A DNA stretch of 64,000 bases from the NCBI GenBank assembly GCA_003539625.1, contig DPOU01000008.1:1-64000 (forward strand), in the 5' to 3' direction. The position numbers were made by a program, and so were the translations under genes. A model generated the notes under the pieces. That model was given only the letters and a program-made list of their open reading frames with translations. It was not told the origin of the DNA and ran no database searches. The stretch comes from Acholeplasmatales bacterium (lineage in GTDB: Bacteria > Bacillota_I > Bacilli_A > ML615J-28 > CAG-313). Below, piece by piece: positions 58,726 to 64,000 of the stretch (positions within the stretch are counted from its first letter, which is position 1; each line of letters opens with the position of its first letter).

Positions 58726-61700
58726 ATGTTCCAATACTTATATGTACAAACTGAATATTCTATTTTACAAAGTGCTTGTAAAATCAAGCCTCTAATTGAA
58801 AAGCTAAAAGAACAACAGTTACATTCTTGTGCGATTGTTGATGAAGGTACAATGTATGGCACCATTAAGTTTTATCAAGAGTGCAATAAGAATAATATTA
58901 AGCCAGTAATTGGCTTAAAAGTAAAATATCATTATAACGATAAAACCAACAACTTAGTACTACTTGCAATTAACAACTTTGGTTACCAAAATTTAATGAA
59001 GATTTCAAGTAGATTACAACTAACTAACAACAACATTGATTTTGAATATTTACAAAAAACAACTATGGGATTAATCGCAATACTCCCATATGAAGAATCA
59101 CTTGTTCAAAAATATCTAGAACGAAATGATGCTAAAAATGCTATTCAAACATTAGAATTATTAAGAGAAATATATAGCGATTTTTATATTGGTTTAGGAA
59201 TAAAAAGTATTACCAATTCTAATTTTATTGATAATTATTTCAAACTATTAAAAAACTACAATTATCAATTTGTAGCACTACCTAAAGTAAGCTTCATAAA
59301 TGAAAGTGACTATGATGCTTACACTACACTAAAAGCTATAAAGAATAACGGTGTTTTGGTTGAGGGAATCGAAAATGATAAAAATAATTATCTACATGAT
59401 GTAAAAAGTGTGGAAACAATTTATTATAATCATTATGATATGCTTGAAAATACTTCTAAAATAGCTAACATGTGTAATGTACAAATAGAATTTGGTAAAT
59501 ATCAGTTACCACTATATGAATCAGGCTTAGATAGTTTTGCCTATTTAAAAGAACTGTGTTCAATAGGTCTTGAAAAAAGAATGCAAAACTTTGAGTATTC
59601 ATATGATAAAAGAAAATATTATGATCGCTTAAATTATGAACTTAATGTCATTAATGAAATGGGCTTTTCTGACTATTTTTTGATTGTTTATGATTATGTT
59701 AAATATGCTAAGAAGAATAACATATTTGTTGGACCGGGAAGAGGTTCTGCCCCAGCTTCACTTGTTGCTTATTCTTTGGGAATAACGGAAATTGATCCGC
59801 TATATTATAACTTGTTATTTGAAAGATTTTTAAATAAAGAACGTTTATCTATGCCAGATATCGATATCGACTTTCCAGATGATAGACGCGATGAAGTAAT
59901 TCGCTATGTTGGAAAAAAATATGGTAAGAACAGAGTTGCGCACATATTAACTTTTGGTACATTTAAAATTAGGCAAGCTATAAATGATTGCGCAAGAGTA
60001 TTTAAATTAAATGATGTTAAAACAAAAGAAATATATAAACATTTACAAGCTGTAAACACCTATAAAGTATATGATAACCCATCATTAAAAACCTTAATTG
60101 AAGCAAGTAGTGATTTACAATTATTAATGAACAATTATGAAGACATTAATAAAGTGCTAACAATTGCTTGTAAGATTCAAGACATACCTAGAAACATTTC
60201 TACCCATGCAGCAGGAATAGTTATAACCAAATTTGATTTAGTTAATTATACACCACTTGATGAAGGATTAGATGAGATATATCAAACTCAATATGAAGCT
60301 AAAGATTTAGAAGCTTTAGGACTATTAAAGATGGACTTTTTAGGATTAAAGAATCTTACAAACATTGCGAAAACTATTGAATTAATAAGAAAAGATATAC
60401 CTGACTTTACTCTCCCTAAAAATGAAAATGATTATGATACATACAAGATGATGCGTGAAGGTGATTTGACGGGAGTTTTCCAATTAGAATCGGCGGGGAT
60501 GCGAAAAGTAATAATGCAACTTAAAACATCTACCTTTGATGATATTACACATGCATTAGCACTATATAGACCTGGACCAATGGATATAATACCAAGCTTT
60601 ATTAGAAGAAAATTTAATGAAGAAAAAGTTGAATACCCTCATAAAGATTTAGAACCAATTTTAAAAGAAACTTATGGTATGATTGTATATCAAGATCAAA
60701 TTATGTTAATTGCTTGTAAATTTGCGGGATACACGTTAGGTAGAGCAGATATCTTAAGAAGAGCAGTTTCAAAAAAGAAAAAAGAAGTCTTAGAACAAGA
60801 AAGAATAAACTTTGTTGAATCATCAGTAAACAGAGGATATTCAAGTGATACTGCTAATATGATATATGATTATATTGTTAAATTTGCGGACTACGGATTT
60901 AATAAAGCTCATAGTGTTGCTTACGCAAAAATCGCATATCTTACTGCGTATTTGAAATGCCATTACTTTGCGTATTATATGTCGACACTTATGACCTCTT
61001 TTATGGGAAGTTCTTCTGAAATGTTAGAATATACTAAAGAAGCAACAAAAAAGAATGTTGAGGTATTAAATCCTAACATCAAACTTAGTACTGATGAATT
61101 TGAAGTTATAAATGGAAAAATATATTTCCCATTATCCATCATTAAGGGGTTAGGAGAAATAAAAACTAAACAGTGTATTGAAGAAAGAACAAAGGTTCAG
61201 TTTAAAGACTATGAAGACTTTGTTGAAAGAACTAAAGATTTTCTAGCCATATCACTTCTTGAAAATATAATATATAGTGGAGCGCTAGATGATTTTGGGC
61301 TAACTAAAAAGGCAATGATTGAAAACTTAAAATCTATTATTGATCGTTCAAACTATGGATTTATAAAAGATATGATTAAAACTGATTATACTGATGAAGA
61401 ATTTAGTTATGGGATATTACAAGAAAAAGAATTAGAAGTAATTGGAATAAATATAAAGTATAATTTTTACCAACAATTTGCTAGTTTTTATAGTAAATAT
61501 AATTTAGTAAAAATAGCAAATCTAAGCGAAAACAAAGAAGCAAGAACTATCGGTACAGTAAAGAGAGTAAGAGAAACAAAAACAAAAAATAACGAAACAA
61601 TGGCATTTGTCGAAATAACCGATGACACGTCAAATATTGAGATAGTATTATTCCCTATGATTTATCAACAAATAGGAAAATTACAAAACGGAATGATTTT

Positions 61701-61773
61701 AATGATTTCTGGAAAGACCCAAAAAAGAATGACGCTACAAATCATTGTTGATCGTTTCAAAATAATATCATAA
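58726..61773 (+). CDS. dnaE: DNA polymerase III alpha subunit (DnaE)
   Basis: 1015 aa, GAAGGAGG site; slightly shorter than most DnaE. Polymerase features: FVGPGRGSAPASLVAYSLGI, PDIDIDF at 377-383 (catalytic Asp), DIPRNISTHAAGIVI, GVFQLESAGMRKV, FNKAHSVAYAKIAYLTAYLK. A C-terminal OB-type region (TIGTVKRVRETKTKNNETMA) is present. The N-terminal PHP domain is degenerate: YVQTEYSILQSA and AIVDEGTMYG lack the metal-binding His residues. It polymerises DNA at the fork, possibly for primer extension beside a separate PolC. ROK kinase and mutase genes follow in the same direction. Confidence 0.95.
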   Translation: MFQYLYVQTEYSILQSACKIKPLIEKLKEQQLHSCAIVDEGTMYGTIKFYQECNKNNIKPVIGLKVKYHYNDKTNNLVLLAINNFGYQNLMKISSRLQLTNNNIDFEYLQKTTMGLIAILPYEESLVQKYLERNDAKNAIQTLELLREIYSDFYIGLGIKSITNSNFIDNYFKLLKNYNYQFVALPKVSFINESDYDAYTTLKAIKNNGVLVEGIENDKNNYLHDVKSVETIYYNHYDMLENTSKIANMCNVQIEFGKYQLPLYESGLDSFAYLKELCSIGLEKRMQNFEYSYDKRKYYDRLNYELNVINEMGFSDYFLIVYDYVKYAKKNNIFVGPGRGSAPASLVAYSLGITEIDPLYYNLLFERFLNKERLSMPDIDIDFPDDRRDEVIRYVGKKYGKNRVAHILTFGTFKIRQAINDCARVFKLNDVKTKEIYKHLQAVNTYKVYDNPSLKTLIEASSDLQLLMNNYEDINKVLTIACKIQDIPRNISTHAAGIVITKFDLVNYTPLDEGLDEIYQTQYEAKDLEALGLLKMDFLGLKNLTNIAKTIELIRKDIPDFTLPKNENDYDTYKMMREGDLTGVFQLESAGMRKVIMQLKTSTFDDITHALALYRPGPMDIIPSFIRRKFNEEKVEYPHKDLEPILKETYGMIVYQDQIMLIACKFAGYTLGRADILRRAVSKKKKEVLEQERINFVESSVNRGYSSDTANMIYDYIVKFADYGFNKAHSVAYAKIAYLTAYLKCHYFAYYMSTLMTSFMGSSSEMLEYTKEATKKNVEVLNPNIKLSTDEFEVINGKIYFPLSIIKGLGEIKTKQCIEERTKVQFKDYEDFVERTKDFLAISLLENIIYSGALDDFGLTKKAMIENLKSIIDRSNYGFIKDMIKTDYTDEEFSYGILQEKELEVIGINIKYNFYQQFASFYSKYNLVKIANLSENKEARTIGTVKRVRETKTKNNETMAFVEITDDTSNIEIVLFPMIYQQIGKLQNGMILMISGKTQKRMTLQIIVDRFKIIS

Positions 61774-61786
61774 AAGGAGAATTAAA

Positions 61787-62668
61787 ATGCGAGTACTTTG
61801 CTTTGATATTGGTGGAACCAATGTAAAATATGGAGTTATAGAAAACGAACAATTTATAGAAAAAGGTTTATTTGACACAGAAGCACAATTAGGTAAAGAG
61901 GTATTAGATGGTAAACTAGTTAAGATTGCCAAAGAAATGAAAGAAAAATACCAAATCGAAGGTATTGGAATTTCTTGTGCTGGTAGCGTTAACTTTGAAA
62001 AAGCATATATATCAATCGCGCCAGATGCGTTACCTACTTTCTCAGATTGGGATTTTAGAAAACTATTTATAGAAAATGTTGGATTAGACTGTATAGCAGA
62101 TAATGACGTAAATAGTTTTGCGAAAGCAGAATGTGTAAAAGGAGCAGCCGAAGATTATGACCACTTTATTGTAATAACAATTGGTACAGGTATTGGTGGT
62201 GCCATTGTTATGAATGATGAAATATGGCGTGGTAAGAACTATAATGCGGGGGAAGTTGGTAGAGTATTAATTGGTAATGCCAAGTGGGAGAGTGTTGCCT
62301 CAACATCAGCTTTAATAAAAGATGCAAGACGTGCAGGTTTAGATGTTAAAAATGGTATTGAACTATTCAAATTATACGATGATCATGACGACATTGCTAT
62401 GGCAGTAGTAAATCGTTTCTATGATTTATTAGGTACAGGTATGGCTAACTTAGTATATGTATTTAATCCTGAAGCTATAGTTGTTGGTGGTGGAATTTCC
62501 AAACGTGAAGGGCTTGCGGAAATCTTAGAAAAATATATGAATTCACATCTTTCATATGGATTTAGAAATACTGCTAAAGTTGTTAGTGCCACATTTAAAA
62601 ATGATGGTGGTATGCTTGGTGCTTATTATAACTTTTTAGAATATGTAAATAAAAACGGAGGAGAATAA
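61787..62668 (+). CDS. ROK-family sugar kinase
   Basis: 293 aa, AAAGGAG site. ATP-binding LCFDIGGTNVKYGVI, catalytic IADNDVNSFAKAE with the Asp, ITIGTGIGGAIVMNDEIWRG and C-terminal VGGGIS. The ROK substrate motif NAGEVGRVLI is present, but the zinc-binding CxCGxxGCxE is replaced by ESVASTSALI, as in ManNAc/beta-glucoside-type or zinc-free ROK kinases. It phosphorylates a hexose or amino-sugar. The next gene, a phosphohexomutase, overlaps by 1 nt (TAATG), suggesting sugar 6-phosphate to 1-phosphate conversion next. Confidence 0.9.
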   Translation: MRVLCFDIGGTNVKYGVIENEQFIEKGLFDTEAQLGKEVLDGKLVKIAKEMKEKYQIEGIGISCAGSVNFEKAYISIAPDALPTFSDWDFRKLFIENVGLDCIADNDVNSFAKAECVKGAAEDYDHFIVITIGTGIGGAIVMNDEIWRGKNYNAGEVGRVLIGNAKWESVASTSALIKDARRAGLDVKNGIELFKLYDDHDDIAMAVVNRFYDLLGTGMANLVYVFNPEAIVVGGGISKREGLAEILEKYMNSHLSYGFRNTAKVVSATFKNDGGMLGAYYNFLEYVNKNGGE

Positions 62669-64000
62669 TGGATAAAAAAACATTAGAAAAAATTAAACAA
62701 TGGCAAGAATTTAAGGAACTTGATCCAGATTTAAAAAAAGAACTAGATAGTATATCAAATGATGAAGCTGCATTAATGGATGCTTTCTACAACGATATTG
62801 CGTTTGGAACTGGTGGTTTAAGAGGTGTTCTTGGTGTAGGTACTGACCGAATGAATATATATGTAGTTAGAAAATGTACACTAGGCTTTTTAAACTATAT
62901 GATAAAACGTTATCCTAATATTAAAAATATGGGTGTTGCAATATCATATGATTGTCGTAAAAATAGTTATCTATTCGCTAAACATGCGGCAGAAGTTATT
63001 GCAAGTAATGGAGTAAAGGCATATCTTTATACTTCAATTCGTTCTACTCCTCAACTAAGCTTTACCGTACGTAATTTAAAATGTGCTGGTGGTATTATGA
63101 TTACTGCAAGTCATAATCCACCAAAATATAATGGTTATAAAATATATGATCATGAAGGATGCCAATTAGTACCAGATTTAGCAGATTTAGTTATTGAAGA
63201 AATTGAAAAAATAAGAGATATGTTTCATATTGAAACAATGTCATTTGATGAACTTGTTGCCTCAGGTATGATTCAAATGATTGATGAATTAGTTGATAAA
63301 CCATACTTAGAAGCATTAAAAACTATACCTGTTCAACCTGTAAAAAAGAACAATATTAAAATTGTATATACACCACTTCATGGAACTGGTGCTTCTCACA
63401 TGGTAGAACTATTAACTGGTGAAGGTTATACTGTATATCCAGTAGAAGAACAAATGGTTCCAGATGGTAATTTCTCAACATTGAAATCACCTAACCCAGA
63501 AGAACCAAGTGCATTTGAATATGCCATTCGCTTAGGCAAAAAAGTTGATGCGGACATATTAGTTGCAACAGATCCTGATGCGGACAGAATGGGTATTGCC
63601 GCAAAAGATTCAAAGGGCGAATATGTTTTATTAACAGGTAATCAAACTGGTGCAATATTATTAGATTATTTAGGTAAATTCAAAAAACCAAAAACCCATG
63701 GTGTAGTATTCAATACAATTGTTACTTCAAATTTTGCAAAAGCAATTTGTGAAAAATACAATTTAAAATTAGTACAAACTTTAACAGGTTTTAAATACAT
63801 CGGTGAACAAGCCGCATTACTTGAAAATAGCACTGATGAAGAATTCTTCTTTGGTTATGAAGAATCTTATGGTTATGTAATAAAAGACTTTGTTCGTGAT
63901 AAAGATTCTTTCCAAGCAACTCTTTTATTATCAGAAGTTGCTTCATACTACAAAGAACATGGCAAGACATTAATCCAAGTATTGTATGATTTGTTTGAAG
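62668..64000 (+). CDS. pgcA: Phosphoglucomutase/phosphomannomutase, 3' end cut by window
   Basis: 444 codons are visible of an expected 560-580. GGAGGAG site; start overlaps the ROK stop. It follows the PgcA type of alpha-D-phosphohexomutase: FGTGGLRGVLGVGTDRMN, the phosphoserine loop ITASHNPPKYNGYK with S148, the magnesium loop DPDADR at 302-307, and the sugar-binding GYEESYGY. It interconverts glucose 6-phosphate and 1-phosphate, feeding UDP-glucose, glycolipid and wall polymer synthesis, and likely works with the ROK kinase. Confidence 0.92.
   Translation, partial: MDKKTLEKIKQWQEFKELDPDLKKELDSISNDEAALMDAFYNDIAFGTGGLRGVLGVGTDRMNIYVVRKCTLGFLNYMIKRYPNIKNMGVAISYDCRKNSYLFAKHAAEVIASNGVKAYLYTSIRSTPQLSFTVRNLKCAGGIMITASHNPPKYNGYKIYDHEGCQLVPDLADLVIEEIEKIRDMFHIETMSFDELVASGMIQMIDELVDKPYLEALKTIPVQPVKKNNIKIVYTPLHGTGASHMVELLTGEGYTVYPVEEQMVPDGNFSTLKSPNPEEPSAFEYAIRLGKKVDADILVATDPDADRMGIAAKDSKGEYVLLTGNQTGAILLDYLGKFKKPKTHGVVFNTIVTSNFAKAICEKYNLKLVQTLTGFKYIGEQAALLENSTDEEFFFGYEESYGYVIKDFVRDKDSFQATLLLSEVASYYKEHGKTLIQVLYDLFE

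Noticed and set aside
1..64000. Mycoplasma-type code with TGA as Trp, suggested by high AT and gut-Bacilli character
   Set aside because: TGA ends real genes (for example psuK at 7427-7429 and the acidic repeat protein at 39361-39363), and conserved Trp positions use TGG.
1..64000. CRISPR arrays, tRNA or rRNA genes
   Set aside because: No regularly spaced 25-40 bp repeats and no tRNA or rRNA cores were found on reading both strands.

Overview
The window is AT-rich DNA from a low-GC Gram-positive bacterium (Bacillota). The reasons are strong GGAGG-type ribosome binding sites, near-consensus TTGACA/TATAAT promoters with 16-17 bp spacers, many U-tailed terminators, lipobox lipoproteins, an ECF-type thiamine transporter under a TPP riboswitch, and a short Bacillus-type SRP RNA. 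TGA is a normal stop and Trp is TGG, so it does not use the mycoplasma code. A flavodiiron protein, a solo NrdD-like glycyl-radical-type protein, a D-lactate dehydrogenase and a Crp/Fnr regulator suggest a fermentative anaerobe. InlB-type repeats and extracellular chitinase-like and amidase-like lipoproteins suggest a host- or gut-associated lineage close to Erysipelotrichia or other uncultured Bacilli. The lineage is inference; there is no rRNA here.

Layout. 1-4.9 kb looks accessory: the end of a LinA-like nucleotidyltransferase, four evenly spaced TGTACGCA repeats, a frameshifted small membrane gene, a lone Mrr-like endonuclease, a YoaP-type acetyltransferase, an orphan HicB-like protein, a second frameshifted membrane gene and a TetR regulator. 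4.9-14.6 kb: DNA glycosylase Tag, D-lactate dehydrogenase with pseudouridine kinase, a LysR regulator divergent from a CPA2 antiporter and an MgtC-like protein, a MATE exporter, and a four-domain flavodiiron protein. 14.6-15.3 kb is an IS remnant. 16.2-19.3 kb is an ABC transporter operon of the TrpXYZ type, preceded by a Tyr/Phe-rich leader peptide and mutually exclusive hairpins. 19.3-32 kb: sirtuin, serine hydrolase, Crp/Fnr regulator with the NrdD-like protein, a chitinase-like lipoprotein, hisS, a glycosyltransferase, and a PII-like/antiporter pair. 32-47 kb: ttcA, an unidentified structured leader, pepF, rmuC, an HTH/acidic-repeat pair, thiT, three cell-surface lipoproteins and psuG. 47.4-50 kb is a sigma/anti-sigma-like/lipoprotein cluster with a duplicated promoter-like motif. 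50-54 kb: tdk, tadA, the SRP RNA and an SGNH lipoprotein. 54.4-58.7 kb: two large anchored paralogues. 58.7-64 kb: dnaE, a ROK kinase and a phosphohexomutase cut by the window end.

Connections. Pseudouridine breakdown is split: kinase at 6.6 kb, glycosidase at 45.7 kb. Surface lipoproteins recur, sharing InlB-type repeats (22.3 and 51.9 kb) or Cys-rich CxxC/LGH modules (40.2 and 43.6 kb) fused to different hydrolases. Two RNA-first arrangements stand out: the SRP RNA lies only about 20 nt upstream of a lipoprotein start codon, and a folded leader of about 198 nt precedes a four-helix membrane protein. The best candidates for something undescribed are the aromatic leader-peptide attenuator at 16.3-16.5 kb and the unidentified leader at 33.7-33.9 kb. 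No tRNA genes, rRNA genes or CRISPR arrays were seen.
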